Positions 9,301 through 18,902 of a DNA stretch of 64,000 nt are shown piece after piece. This stretch comes from UBA1546 sp049302185. Its GTDB lineage: Bacteria > Nitrospirota > Thermodesulfovibrionia > Thermodesulfovibrionales > UBA1546. How positions within the stretch are numbered: the first letter of the stretch is position 1; each line of letters begins with the position of its first letter. The stretch covers positions 62,001 to 126,000 of the forward strand of contig JBAQLV010000013.1 of assembly GCA_049302185.1 (NCBI GenBank). The letters are read 5' to 3'. The notes below the pieces were generated by a model. It was not told the DNA's origin, ran no database searches, and worked only from the letters and a program-made list of their open reading frames with translations. The translations under genes were made by a program, and so were the position numbers.

Positions 9301-10745
9301 AAAAAATAACTTTTGTAATTTCGGAGGCAAGACTTCACGAGCAGCTCTCTATTATGGCTCTGAGCGCCTCTTTGAAAGCTTCAGGGCATGAAACATCATT
9401 GGTATTTTTTCAGGATGACCCCTTAGATAAAGACAAAATTGTACAGGCGCTTAAAAGAGAAAGCCCTGATTTTATAGCGCTTAGCTTTATGTCATGCGTA
9501 AAGGAACATTACATTGATCTGGCCGGCTATATCAAACAGCATATCAGCGCTCCGATAGTTATTGGCGGGCCCGCTGCAACATTTGACCCTGACTTATGTG
9601 ATTTTAATGATAACCCGTTTGACGCAGTCTGCATAGGCGAGGGTGACCTGTCTGTTGTCAATTTTGTAAATAAATATAACAGCATGGAAAACTCAGCACC
9701 ATTGCACAATTTCGTTATACAATCCGCAAACAGAGGAAAATTGACAGGAGAGTTGCTTAATCTAATTGACCCGTTAGATCAATTGCCATTTCCGGACAGA
9801 AGGATTATATATGACAAGGATGATTTTCTCAGAAGCTCTAAGATCAAGATGTTTATGTCAGGAAGGGGATGCCCTTATCAGTGCACTTATTGTTTTAATC
9901 ATAAATATAATAGTATGTACAGAGGCAAGGGGCGCATCATCCGTCATAAATCGGTAGATTATTTTCTTGAGGAAATTAGCCAGATAAAAAAGGATTATCC
10001 CTTAGAGGGAATCATCTTTGAGGATGATATTTTTATAATCAATAAGGAGTGGCTGGCAGAATTTGCCGAGAAATATCCTGTAAAAATAGGACTTCCCTAC
10101 ATGTGCTATGTTCGCCCTAATCTTGTGACTGAGGAAATAGCAAGGCTGTTGAAAATATCCGGCTGTTATTCTGTCCGTGTAGCTATAGAATGCGGCAATG
10201 AGAGCCTACGCAATAAGATTCTTAGAAGGAATCTAAGTGACGAGCAAATTCTGAAGAGCTGTCAGATTCTCCATGACGCAGGCCTTAAAGTCGGAACTAT
10301 TAATATTCTGGGGTTGCCTACTGAAACAATTGAGAATATGCAGGAAACGCTAAATTTAAATAGGGCTTGTAAGCCGGAACATGTATCGGCAAATTTATTT
10401 ATGCCGCTTCCCGGCGTTGATTTGACAAACTATGCTATTGAGAAAGGATTATTGGATGAAAATTTCACCTCCCCAAAGTCAAGTCATCATGCCAGCAAGA
10501 TGAAATATCCGGACGATGTAAAGAGCTTTCTGTATCCTTTTAAAGCGCTTTTCCCGCTTATGGCGCAAAAGAAACATATCGGAATAATTGCACCCCTATT
10601 GATGAAATTGCCAAGACCTATTTTAAAGATTATAGATAGCTGCTATAGACTTTACAGTAATTCAAGGTTTTATCCGCAGGTGAGCTTTAGCATTTCTGAT
10701 AAGTGGAGGGCACTCTGGCGGTATCTTGGGATTATTTCCAGATAA
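9297..10745 (+). CDS. B12-binding domain radical SAM protein
   Basis: A 482-residue protein with an N-terminal cobalamin-binding Rossmann-like domain (about 1-140, including FIALSFMSC and IVIGGPAATFDP) and a radical SAM core with CPYQCTYC, whose cysteines are at residues 192, 196 and 199 for the 4Fe-4S cluster. Family members perform radical methylation or other C-C/C-X chemistry on unactivated carbons. It is the first of three such genes in this glycan cluster. The substrate may be a sugar nucleotide or lipid; unknown. Confidence 0.85.
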   Translation: MKKITFVISEARLHEQLSIMALSASLKASGHETSLVFFQDDPLDKDKIVQALKRESPDFIALSFMSCVKEHYIDLAGYIKQHISAPIVIGGPAATFDPDLCDFNDNPFDAVCIGEGDLSVVNFVNKYNSMENSAPLHNFVIQSANRGKLTGELLNLIDPLDQLPFPDRRIIYDKDDFLRSSKIKMFMSGRGCPYQCTYCFNHKYNSMYRGKGRIIRHKSVDYFLEEISQIKKDYPLEGIIFEDDIFIINKEWLAEFAEKYPVKIGLPYMCYVRPNLVTEEIARLLKISGCYSVRVAIECGNESLRNKILRRNLSDEQILKSCQILHDAGLKVGTINILGLPTETIENMQETLNLNRACKPEHVSANLFMPLPGVDLTNYAIEKGLLDENFTSPKSSHHASKMKYPDDVKSFLYPFKALFPLMAQKKHIGIIAPLLMKLPRPILKIIDSCYRLYSNSRFYPQVSFSISDKWRALWRYLGIISR

Positions 10746-10775
10746 GAAATCACCCAGCAATAGTTTGAATCTTGT

Positions 10776-12209
10776 ATGAAAATATTAATAATTGAACCAC
10801 CTGCTGTTTCCAAATTCGGAAACCAGAGGATATTTGGGGGCAATGGTAGCAATAAGAGTGATTTCCGCAAGCCGCCCCTGGACCTCATGATGATTTCAGG
10901 TTACCTGAGAAAAGAGGGGTTTGATAACGTCCTTATAGACGCAAATGCGTCAAGGAAAACTATAGATGATATAAGAGAAATCATAAAAAAAGAATCTCCG
11001 GATGTTGTTTTCTTTTCTACATCTACGTGCACAATTTATAAAGATTTACTGATAGCAAAAGCTGCTAAAGAGGTAAATTTATCAATAGTAACGGTTGCTT
11101 TAGGCACGCATGTTATGGCATTGCCGGAAGATACGTTTAAAGAGTCGGAATATCTCGACGCAATTATCTATTCAAATGAGTGGGAACAAGCGGCATTGAA
11201 TATAGCAGGGAATCTGTCAAGTCTTGAAAATGCAAAGGGAATATTTTTTAGAAAACCTGATGGCAAAATTATAAAAACGGATATTCAGCCTCCAATGCAG
11301 AATCTCGATGATCTGGGTTTCCCGGCGCATGATAAATTAGAGAAGGAATTATACAGAGACCCTACAACAAAACGCTTTCCCAAGACAATGGTGATGGGGC
11401 AGAAGGCATGTATCAACAACTGCAGCTTCTGCTGTCAGCCGGCATTCTTTGGAGCGCCTGTACTCAGAAAGAGGTCTGTTGAGCACTTTCTGGAGGAACT
11501 CAGATGGGTTCAGCATCTCGGCTTTAGAGAGGTCATGTTCAATGACGCTACCCTGACTGCTGATATGGAATGGGCAACTGCCTTATTTGAAGGTATGATA
11601 AAAAATAACATTGGCCTTACATGGAATTGTTCTACGAGGGCTGACCGTGTTAACACCGAAATCCTTGAACTAATGAAAAAAGCAGGGTGTCATACAATCG
11701 CAATCGGCATGGAAAGCGTTGATCCCGCTGTGCTTAAAAACATAAGGAAGAATATATCTGCAGAACAGATAAGGGATGCGGTATCCATGATTAAAAGTCA
11801 TGGTATGGATACAATCGTTTTCTGTGTTGTGGGGTTTCCGGGAGAGACCAGAGAAAGCATAGAAAAGACCACTTCATTTTTAACCACTCTTGATACAACG
11901 TTTATAACACTCGGCATAGCGGTGCCTGTGCCGGGAACTGACTTTTACAGGTATGTTGAGGAGAATAATTATCTTTTAACAAAGGACTGGAGCCTTTATG
12001 ATCCGATGAAGAAACCCGTTTTCAGCTATCCATGGCTTACGTCGGATGAAATCGCATATTATTCAACGCGAGGCCTTCGCAAGTTTTATCTAAGACCAAA
12101 ATATATTGTAAGCAGATTAAAATCAATAAGAAGTGTCTCTGAAGCAACGGCTTATTTTCGTAATTTTATAGGGTTTATGAAACGGTATGTCATATCAAAA
12201 AACCAATAA
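10776..12209 (+). CDS. B12-binding domain radical SAM protein
   Basis: A 477-residue protein with an N-terminal cobalamin-binding domain and a radical SAM core with CINNCSFC (cysteines 212, 216 and 219). GMESVDPAVLKNIRK is the usual SAM-binding strand of this class. It is only distantly similar to the radical SAM protein just upstream, so the two are not a recent duplication. Both may act on the same surface glycan or its lipid carrier. Its end overlaps the next glycosyltransferase by 23 bases. Confidence 0.85.
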   Translation: MKILIIEPPAVSKFGNQRIFGGNGSNKSDFRKPPLDLMMISGYLRKEGFDNVLIDANASRKTIDDIREIIKKESPDVVFFSTSTCTIYKDLLIAKAAKEVNLSIVTVALGTHVMALPEDTFKESEYLDAIIYSNEWEQAALNIAGNLSSLENAKGIFFRKPDGKIIKTDIQPPMQNLDDLGFPAHDKLEKELYRDPTTKRFPKTMVMGQKACINNCSFCCQPAFFGAPVLRKRSVEHFLEELRWVQHLGFREVMFNDATLTADMEWATALFEGMIKNNIGLTWNCSTRADRVNTEILELMKKAGCHTIAIGMESVDPAVLKNIRKNISAEQIRDAVSMIKSHGMDTIVFCVVGFPGETRESIEKTTSFLTTLDTTFITLGIAVPVPGTDFYRYVEENNYLLTKDWSLYDPMKKPVFSYPWLTSDEIAYYSTRGLRKFYLRPKYIVSRLKSIRSVSEATAYFRNFIGFMKRYVISKNQ

Positions 12210-13398
12210 CAAGGATGTTTTAAGATACAATATTCTCTTTCTCATGAATGGAGCAAAACCACCAAGAGGCGGAGAGTTCTTAACGCTTTATCTGATTACA
12301 CATCTGAGAAGGGACATATTCCATCCGCTTCTGGTTTATGCTCATGATGGTGTAATTGTTCGGCGATTAAAGGAGGCGGGCATAGACAGTGTTCAAATCC
12401 CATTAAGCAGTAAGATCGCAAATGTTTATCCGAGAGAGATAAGTCTGCACAGCCCTTTTTTTGTGATATCATTCCTCTGGCATTTGGTTTTGGGCGGCAG
12501 CATTTTTAAGTTAAATAAAATCCTGAAAAAAAATAATATTCATCTGATATACTGCGCAGACAACATATCTAAATTCATGGGAGGAATTGCGGGGAAAATA
12601 GCCGGAGTGAAAGTTGTAGCACATTGCCATGATGATTTTAAAGAAGATACGATGGGAAAGACAATGAGGATGATCTATTTAATGCTCCTTGACAGGATAT
12701 TGAGTGTATCGGACAAGGTAAAAAAGTTTTTTGCTGTAAATAAGAAGGGATTTCAGAAAGCAATAACAGTTTATAACGGAATTGATACTGACATCTTCAA
12801 CCCTCAAAATGTACCAGACGATCTCAGGAATGAGCTGGGATTGGAGAAGGAAAATATTGTTATAGGCAGTATTGGTGTCATTGAGAAGGATAAAGGGCAT
12901 AGATATTTAGTTGAAGCTATTGCAAGGCTGAAGGCTGAAGGCATTACCAATGTAATTTGTGTTATATGTGGGACCGGGCATCAGGAAGCAGACCTTAAAG
13001 AGCTTGTGCGTGCTAATGGGCTGGATAGGGAGGTTTTATTTTTAGGGTTTAGGGATGATATTCCAAAGGTATTAAAAGTATTGGATATTCTTGCGTTAAT
13101 GTCTTTAACGATAGAATCTTTTTCAATGGCTGCTGTAGAAGCCATGGCAATGGAAGTGCCTGTAATTGCCACCAATGTCGGAGGAATACCAGAGGTAGTA
13201 GATGATGGTAAAACAGGAATCATTATCCCGCCAGGAAATGTTGATGCTCTTTGTGAGGCAATAAAATATCTCATTCAAAATCCGGAAGTAAGATTCCGAA
13301 TGGGCCATGCTGGAAGGGTTAGGGTTCTTGAGCGATTTACCATCGAAAGCAATGTAAGTAAAACAGAAGATATTTTCTTGCAATTATTAAGAAACTGA
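12187..13398 (+). CDS. Glycosyltransferase family 4
   Basis: A 403-residue GT-B enzyme. The N-terminal domain starts ILFLMNGAKPPRGGEFL. The C-terminal nucleotide-binding domain begins at about residue 200, with IGSIGVIEKDKGH and ESFSMAAVEAMAMEVPVIATNVGGIPEVV, the classical E-x7-E donor-sugar motif of GT4. It likely adds a sugar from a nucleotide donor to the growing O-unit. It starts inside the end of the preceding radical SAM gene. Confidence 0.88.
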   Translation: MSYQKTNNKDVLRYNILFLMNGAKPPRGGEFLTLYLITHLRRDIFHPLLVYAHDGVIVRRLKEAGIDSVQIPLSSKIANVYPREISLHSPFFVISFLWHLVLGGSIFKLNKILKKNNIHLIYCADNISKFMGGIAGKIAGVKVVAHCHDDFKEDTMGKTMRMIYLMLLDRILSVSDKVKKFFAVNKKGFQKAITVYNGIDTDIFNPQNVPDDLRNELGLEKENIVIGSIGVIEKDKGHRYLVEAIARLKAEGITNVICVICGTGHQEADLKELVRANGLDREVLFLGFRDDIPKVLKVLDILALMSLTIESFSMAAVEAMAMEVPVIATNVGGIPEVVDDGKTGIIIPPGNVDALCEAIKYLIQNPEVRFRMGHAGRVRVLERFTIESNVSKTEDIFLQLLRN

Positions 13399-13400
13399 AC

Positions 13401-14201
13401 ATGTTTTTTCTGCTTTCAAAAATTCTCTGGATAGTAATAAATCCTTTCAATGTAATACTGGCATTGCTTGTATTGGGATGGCTGCTCCTTTTTAAGAAGC
13501 CTGCTGCAGGAAAGAGGCTGATTGGAATGGGGCTGCTGATAATATTTCTTGCCGGATCAGGTTTCTTGCCTGGCATTATGATGCGCTCACTGGAGAATAG
13601 AATTCCTGCAGGCACAATTCCTTCAAAAATAAATGGTGTCATTGTTCTGGCAGGCATGGTTAGTATGGAATCTTCGAGAAAAGGGCTGATTGAACTCACG
13701 GAGCAGTCTGACCGGATAATTGAGGGCATTATCATGCTTCAGAAATATCCAGGAGCAAAACTAATTATAACCGGTGGAAGCGGATATTTAAAACAGGGCG
13801 AAAATCTCAAGGAAGCAGATTATCTGAAAAAACTAGCTATATCTCTCGGAGTAAATAAAGAGAGAATATTGATAGAACGAAACTCAAGGAATACGCACGA
13901 ACATGCAGCGGCATTGGCTAAAATACTGCATACTGAAGAAAAAGGGCAATGGGTTCTTATTACGTCTGCTTTTCATATGCCGCGTTCTTTGGGATGTTTT
14001 AAAAAGGAAGGTTTAGATGTGATTCCATATCCCGTGGATTATAAAACCGCATTAGATGCATCTAATAAGTTCTCGTTCGTTTCACTCTTGCCAACAATGG
14101 GGAACTTAAATAATTTCAGTATTGCCCTTCATGAATGGTTAGGATTGGCAGCGTACAGATCAATGAATTATACAGGCTCTATGTTTCCAAGGGCGGATTA
14201 G
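13401..14201 (+). CDS. YdcF/ElyC family (DUF218) envelope protein
   Basis: A 266-residue protein with two N-terminal membrane helices followed by a DUF218 domain: GVIVLAGM, KLIITGGSGYLKQG, ERNSRNTHEHA and VLITSAFHMPRS. This matches the ElyC/YdcF/SanA family, which in enteric bacteria affects undecaprenyl-phosphate-linked envelope polymer synthesis. It fits a glycan cluster. It starts 2 bases after the GT4 stop. Confidence 0.82.
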   Translation: MFFLLSKILWIVINPFNVILALLVLGWLLLFKKPAAGKRLIGMGLLIIFLAGSGFLPGIMMRSLENRIPAGTIPSKINGVIVLAGMVSMESSRKGLIELTEQSDRIIEGIIMLQKYPGAKLIITGGSGYLKQGENLKEADYLKKLAISLGVNKERILIERNSRNTHEHAAALAKILHTEEKGQWVLITSAFHMPRSLGCFKKEGLDVIPYPVDYKTALDASNKFSFVSLLPTMGNLNNFSIALHEWLGLAAYRSMNYTGSMFPRAD

Positions 14202-14234
14202 TTTGTCTTTAGATACAAGGAAAATTAACTTGAA

Positions 14235-15785
14235 ATGAAAATTATTTGCCTTAATCCCCCTTTTAAAACCGAATACGGTTGCTTTTCAAGGACTTCAAGG
14301 AGTCCGGCGATAACAAAAAGCGGCACTATTTACTATCCCATATGGTTATGCTATGCCGCAGGTGTGCTTGAAGATGCTGGGCATGAAGTAAAGGTGATTG
14401 ACAGCTGTGCCTATGGATATGACCTTGAAGCCACACTTAGGATTGTTGCTGAATTTAAGCCTGAGATGGTTGTCATTGATACGAGCACGCCAAGCATATA
14501 CAATGATGTCAAAACAGGCGTAGAGATAAAGAAAATATTGCCTGACTGTTTTGTAGTATTGATGGGGACTCATCCAACTGCCTTACCAGAGGAGACACTG
14601 TTGTTGAGTAATGGAAGTAATCCCCCCTTACCCCCCTTTAGTAAAGGGGGGGAGGGGGGATTTGTAGGGCTAATTGATGCCGTTGCAGTTGGAGAAGCTG
14701 ATTATACAGTAAAAGAACTGGCGCAAAAACTATCGCATACAAATCTTCATGCTGTTCAGTCTGACGCTGCGTACAGGAATAACATTTTAAGTTCAGTAGA
14801 TGGCATTGCCTACAGAGTTGACAGCAGTGTCCATGTAAACAAAAGAAGGGAGCTTATCACAAATCTTGATGAACTCCCTTTTGTGAGCAGGGTTTATAAG
14901 AAGCATCTTAATACAAAAAAATATTTTTTTGCTGCCAGCGACTATCCTGAAATTCAGATAATGACTGCGAGGGGATGTATTGCGCAGTGCACTTTCTGTG
15001 TTTATCCCCAGACGATCCACGGGCTTAAATACCGCATGCGTTCGCCACAGAATATAGCCGATGAATTCCAGTGGATAAAGGAAAATATGCCGGAAGTCCG
15101 GGAGGTAGGAATAGAAGACGACACTTTTACCGGCAGCCAGACGCATGTAATTGAATTTTGCAGGGAGTTGATAAAGAGAAAGCTTAGAATTAAATGGTAC
15201 TGCAATGTGAGGGTGGATATTAAGTACGAGACTATGGAATGGATGAAAAAGGCTGGCTGCGTGCTTGTGACTGTGGGATATGAGAGTGCAAACAGAGGAA
15301 TTCTTGAAAATATTAATAAAAGGATTACTCCAGAGATGATTCTTGAATTTTCTCGGAATACCCGAAAGGCGGGGCTTCTGGTACACGGGTGTTTTATGGC
15401 GGGAAACAGGGGCGAAACAAGACAAACCCTTAAAGAAAGTTTAAAGTTGGCATTGAAGATGATGGATGACACCATGCAGTTTTTCCCTTTGATGGTATAT
15501 CCGGGCACAAGAGATTATGAATGGGCAAAGAGCGAGGGATTGCTTACAGTCAGAGATTTTTCTGATTATGTGACTGAGGACGGCTGCCACAACAGCGTAT
15601 TGAAAATGCCTGATATGAATTCAGACGAGATAAGAGAGTGGTGTAATTGTGCAAGGCGTAAATATTATTTAAGGCCAAGGTATATTGCATATAAACTGCT
15701 CCAGCAGATGCGTCATCCGTCAGAGATAAGAAGAACGTTTAAAGCAGCGAAGAGATTTTTGAGATTCCTTATTCCTGGAAAATAA
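14235..15785 (+). CDS. B12-binding domain radical SAM protein with in-frame repeat insertion
   Basis: A 516-residue protein: N-terminal cobalamin-binding domain, then radical SAM core CIAQCTFC (cysteines 248, 252 and 255). It is longer than the other two because a GC-run palindrome at 14619-14662 is read in frame near residues 129-142 as NPPLPPFSKGGEGG, at the end of the B12 domain. The insert keeps the frame, so the protein is probably still made. Likely the third tailoring enzyme of the cluster; substrate unknown. Confidence 0.85.
   Translation: MKIICLNPPFKTEYGCFSRTSRSPAITKSGTIYYPIWLCYAAGVLEDAGHEVKVIDSCAYGYDLEATLRIVAEFKPEMVVIDTSTPSIYNDVKTGVEIKKILPDCFVVLMGTHPTALPEETLLLSNGSNPPLPPFSKGGEGGFVGLIDAVAVGEADYTVKELAQKLSHTNLHAVQSDAAYRNNILSSVDGIAYRVDSSVHVNKRRELITNLDELPFVSRVYKKHLNTKKYFFAASDYPEIQIMTARGCIAQCTFCVYPQTIHGLKYRMRSPQNIADEFQWIKENMPEVREVGIEDDTFTGSQTHVIEFCRELIKRKLRIKWYCNVRVDIKYETMEWMKKAGCVLVTVGYESANRGILENINKRITPEMILEFSRNTRKAGLLVHGCFMAGNRGETRQTLKESLKLALKMMDDTMQFFPLMVYPGTRDYEWAKSEGLLTVRDFSDYVTEDGCHNSVLKMPDMNSDEIREWCNCARRKYYLRPRYIAYKLLQQMRHPSEIRRTFKAAKRFLRFLIPGK
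14619..14662. repeat. In-frame GC-run palindromic repeat
   Basis: A near-perfect inverted repeat with arms of about 22 bases around a central G: the left arm is AATCCCCCCTTA plus CCCCCCTTTA, and the right arm is its complement with one extra G. It lies wholly inside a radical SAM gene. Similar elements occur at 38804-38852, 39047-39095 and 63454-63490 in this window, so it is a dispersed repeat family. Confidence 0.85.
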
Positions 15786-15789
15786 ATTT

Positions 15790-16614
15790 ATGCATGACCT
15801 GTCAGTTATAATGGCGACTTATAATGAAACCCCTATTTTTCTGACGACGTGCATTGACAGCATATTAAACCAGACATTCAGAAGCTTTGGATTTGTAATA
15901 GTGGTGGAGCCGCAGGAAAAAAATATGGAGTTTCTATCAAGTATCGAGAGTACGGACAAAAGGGTGAAAATCCTGAAGAATGAGAGAAGGCTGGGTGTTG
16001 CAGGCTCCCGCAACAAGGCGATTCTTGAGACTTCGGGGAAATATCTTGCCTTTATGGACAGTGATGATTATTGTGCTCCGTACAGATTTGAAAAACAATT
16101 AAGTTTTCTTGAGAATAATCCTGACGTGAGTGTTGTGGGTTCAAATATGTATCTGGTTGACGAAAACAACAATATGATAGGAGAAAGAAAATATCCCGAG
16201 TTACACGAAAAAATAAAAAGAAGCTTCCTGTTTACAATGGCAGTAGCAAATCCATCTATAATGGTTAGAAGAAATGACATGAGTCATGTAGGTTTTTTTG
16301 ATGATAAATTATTTAAAGCCGAAGATTTTGATTTGTGGTTAAGGTTTTTGGTTAAAGATAAAAAAATGCATAATCTACAGGACAAATTGGTTTTTTACAG
16401 AACACATCCGAACGATAATAAAAAAAGGGGGCGCCTTCACTATAAAAATTATTTTGCTGCATTTAAAAAACACGGCAAATTTATATGGCCGTTCCATCAG
16501 AGATTTTTTAGTCTTCTTTTCTTTTTTGTTGTGAGCAATATCCCTAACTATTTATTGGATTATCTGCTTAATCTAAAAATTGTAAAACGAATAAAAAATA
16601 TACGAATGCATTAG
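15790..16614 (+). CDS. Glycosyltransferase family 2
   Basis: A 274-residue GT-A enzyme opening LSVIMATYNETPIFLTTCIDS, with DSDD (about residues 90-93) as the metal/nucleotide site and AEDFDLWLRFL as the acceptor-side acidic motif. A hydrophobic segment near the C-terminus (FFSLLFFFVV) suggests membrane association. It starts a few bases after the radical SAM stop and is followed within 2 bases by the heptose-nucleotide gene, so they share an operon. Confidence 0.86.
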   Translation: MHDLSVIMATYNETPIFLTTCIDSILNQTFRSFGFVIVVEPQEKNMEFLSSIESTDKRVKILKNERRLGVAGSRNKAILETSGKYLAFMDSDDYCAPYRFEKQLSFLENNPDVSVVGSNMYLVDENNNMIGERKYPELHEKIKRSFLFTMAVANPSIMVRRNDMSHVGFFDDKLFKAEDFDLWLRFLVKDKKMHNLQDKLVFYRTHPNDNKKRGRLHYKNYFAAFKKHGKFIWPFHQRFFSLLFFFVVSNIPNYLLDYLLNLKIVKRIKNIRMH

Positions 16615-16615
16615 G

Positions 16616-17920
16616 ATGAAGCTGGTCATCATAGCAGGAGGCAAAGGGACACGACTTGGACTAAAGGATATGCCAAAACCTATGGTTGAGGTGGGAGGCA
16701 AGCCTTTACTGGAGCATCAGATTAACCTCGCAAAGCAATACGCAATAAAAAACATCTATATACTGTCGGGCCATCTATCAGACGTTATTGTCGATTATTT
16801 TGGTGACGGCAGAAAATTTGGTGTTAATATCAGCCATATGATAGAGAAGTATCCTTTAGGCACAGCCGGCGCTGTTAAGCAGCTTGAGGATAAAATTCGC
16901 GACAGATTCATGGTATTTTATGGTGATGTTTTTTTGGATATTAATCTGAGATCTTTTATGGATTTTGACAGGGAAGCCGGCTCTATGGCAGACATAATTG
17001 TACATCCCAATGACCATCCCTATGACAGCGACCTTGTGGAGATTGACGACGGAAACGTGGTTACGGCTTTTCATTCAAAGCCCCATGATGAAAATCAGTA
17101 TTACAGAAATCTGGTTAACGCTGCTGTGTATATTTTAGGCCCTGACATCTTTGAGTGCATTCCTCAGGATAAACCCTCGGATTTTGGAAAGGATATCTTT
17201 CCCATGATTTTACAGTCGGATAAGGTGATTAGGGCATATAAAACTGCTGAGTACATAAAAGATATAGGAACCATAGAAAGACTTGGGAAGGTAAGCAGGG
17301 ACATAATGAATGGTAAAGTTAAAAGGTTTTCAAAACGATATAAGAGACCCGCGATTTTTATTGACAGGGATGGAACCATCGTGATGGACGTTGACTTATT
17401 GCACAGAGTTGAAGACCTTGAGCTGCTACCTTTCTCAGCAGCGGCAATTAAAAAAATAAATGATTCTGATTACCTAAGTTTTCTTATCACAAATCAGCCT
17501 GTGGTTGCCAGAAACCTTTGCGATATTTCCATGATAAAGCAGATTCACAATAAACTTGAGACTTTGCTTGGCAGGGAAGGGGCTTATTTGAATGATATTT
17601 ACTTCTGCCCTCATCATCCTGATAAGGGTTATCCTGAGGAAAATCCTGATCTCAAGGTTGACTGCGATTGCAGAAAACCCAAAACAGGCATGATAAGCAA
17701 GGCTGCAAAAGAGTATAATGTTGATATTGAGTCATCCTGGTTTATAGGGGATATGACTGCCGATATTCAGACAGGTAAGAATGCAGGCATGAAGACAATA
17801 CTTGTAAGGACAGGCAGGGGCGGGGAAGATGGGAAATTTGAGGTCAATCCCGATCATATATTTGATAACATTGAAGATGCAGTAGATTTTATCTTAAGTA
17901 AAAAAGAGATATCATCATGA
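16616..17920 (+). CDS. Fused heptose-1-phosphate nucleotidyltransferase and heptose-bisphosphate phosphatase
   Basis: A 434-residue fusion. Residues 1-230 are a nucleotidyltransferase (IIAGGKGTRLG, KPMVEVGGKPLLEH, FYGDVFLD) of the HddC/WcbM kind. Residues 240-434 are a HAD phosphatase (FIDRDGTI, ITNQ, GDMTADIQTGKNAG) with the Cys/His zinc loop CPHHP...CDCRKPK that marks GmhB. Together they would remove the C7 phosphate and then activate the heptose 1-phosphate as GDP-heptose. The neighbouring HddA and GmhA supply the other two steps. GMP versus AMP/UMP transfer is inferred from HddA being of the alpha-anomer, GDP pathway. Confidence 0.85.
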   Translation: MKLVIIAGGKGTRLGLKDMPKPMVEVGGKPLLEHQINLAKQYAIKNIYILSGHLSDVIVDYFGDGRKFGVNISHMIEKYPLGTAGAVKQLEDKIRDRFMVFYGDVFLDINLRSFMDFDREAGSMADIIVHPNDHPYDSDLVEIDDGNVVTAFHSKPHDENQYYRNLVNAAVYILGPDIFECIPQDKPSDFGKDIFPMILQSDKVIRAYKTAEYIKDIGTIERLGKVSRDIMNGKVKRFSKRYKRPAIFIDRDGTIVMDVDLLHRVEDLELLPFSAAAIKKINDSDYLSFLITNQPVVARNLCDISMIKQIHNKLETLLGREGAYLNDIYFCPHHPDKGYPEENPDLKVDCDCRKPKTGMISKAAKEYNVDIESSWFIGDMTADIQTGKNAGMKTILVRTGRGGEDGKFEVNPDHIFDNIEDAVDFILSKKEISS

Positions 17921-18885
17921 TTATCACAAGAACGCCATTTAGAGTGAGTTTTGCCGGAGGTGGAAGCGATCTAAAAGAGTTTTATTCAAAGAGCGGCTAC
18001 GGCGCTGTTGTCAGCGCGGCGATAAACAAATATATGTATATTGTCATACATCCATATTTTCATGACAAGATACGCCTGAAATATTCAAAGACAGAGGATG
18101 TAGAAAATATTGATGAGATACAGCACCCGATTGTCAGGGAGTGTCTTAAGAAAGTGAAGCTTGAAAAAGGGGTTGAAATTGCAAGTTTTGCCGATGTCCC
18201 CGCAGGCACAGGTCTCGGCTCATCCAGCGCCTTTACAGTAGGTCTCTTGAACGCTTTGTATGCGTATAAGGGGAAGGTTGTGTCAAAAGAAAGGCTCGCG
18301 GCAGAGGCGTGTGAGATAGAGGTAGATTTACTTAAGGAGCCTATCGGAAAACAGGACCAGTATGCTGTTGCATACGGAAATATAAACTACATCAAATTCA
18401 ATAAAGATGAAACAGTGGATGTCTCACCGATATTATTGACAGAGCCTGCGAGAGAGAAGCTTGAGGACAGGCTTTGTCTCTACTACATTGGCGGCAAAAG
18501 AAAAGCAGGTGATATACTCAATGAACAGAAAAGGAATATGCTAAATGAAGAAAAATTCCAGAATTTAAGAAAAATGGTTATGCTTGCAGATGAACTGAGG
18601 GATGCGCTGCATAGGGAGAGCGTAGATTCATTGGGAGGTTTGCTTCATAAAGGGTGGCTGTACAAAAAAGAACTGGCAAGCGGGATATCAAATGAGGGTA
18701 TAGATGGCTTGTACAATAAAGCTGCGGATCATGGCGCATCCGGCGGAAAGCTTCTTGGCGCTGGAGGCGCTGGTTTTTTGTTATTCTATGCAAAGAACCA
18801 TACGAGTCTGAAAAAGCATCTTGGATGCAAAGCATTGCCGTTTATTATAGATAGGGAAGGCTCGAAGATAATTTTTTACGATTAG
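17917..18885 (+). CDS. hddA: D-glycero-alpha-D-manno-heptose-7-phosphate kinase
   Basis: A 322-residue GHMP kinase: N-terminal TRTPFRVSFAGGGSDL, the ATP loop PAGTGLGSSSAFTVG, and a C-terminal GASGGKLLGAGGAGF motif. This pattern is that of HddA, which phosphorylates sedoheptulose-derived heptose 7-phosphate at C1 in the alpha configuration for GDP-heptose. It overlaps the nucleotidyltransferase-phosphatase by 4 bases, and GmhA follows after 17 bases. Confidence 0.9.
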   Translation: MIITRTPFRVSFAGGGSDLKEFYSKSGYGAVVSAAINKYMYIVIHPYFHDKIRLKYSKTEDVENIDEIQHPIVRECLKKVKLEKGVEIASFADVPAGTGLGSSSAFTVGLLNALYAYKGKVVSKERLAAEACEIEVDLLKEPIGKQDQYAVAYGNINYIKFNKDETVDVSPILLTEPAREKLEDRLCLYYIGGKRKAGDILNEQKRNMLNEEKFQNLRKMVMLADELRDALHRESVDSLGGLLHKGWLYKKELASGISNEGIDGLYNKAADHGASGGKLLGAGGAGFLLFYAKNHTSLKKHLGCKALPFIIDREGSKIIFYD

Positions 18886-18902
18886 AAATAGAGGAATATT
18901 TT

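Noticed and set aside
14793..15425. 210-residue minus-strand ORF inside the third radical SAM gene
   Set aside because: Antisense shadow of a gene whose motifs are all on the plus strand.
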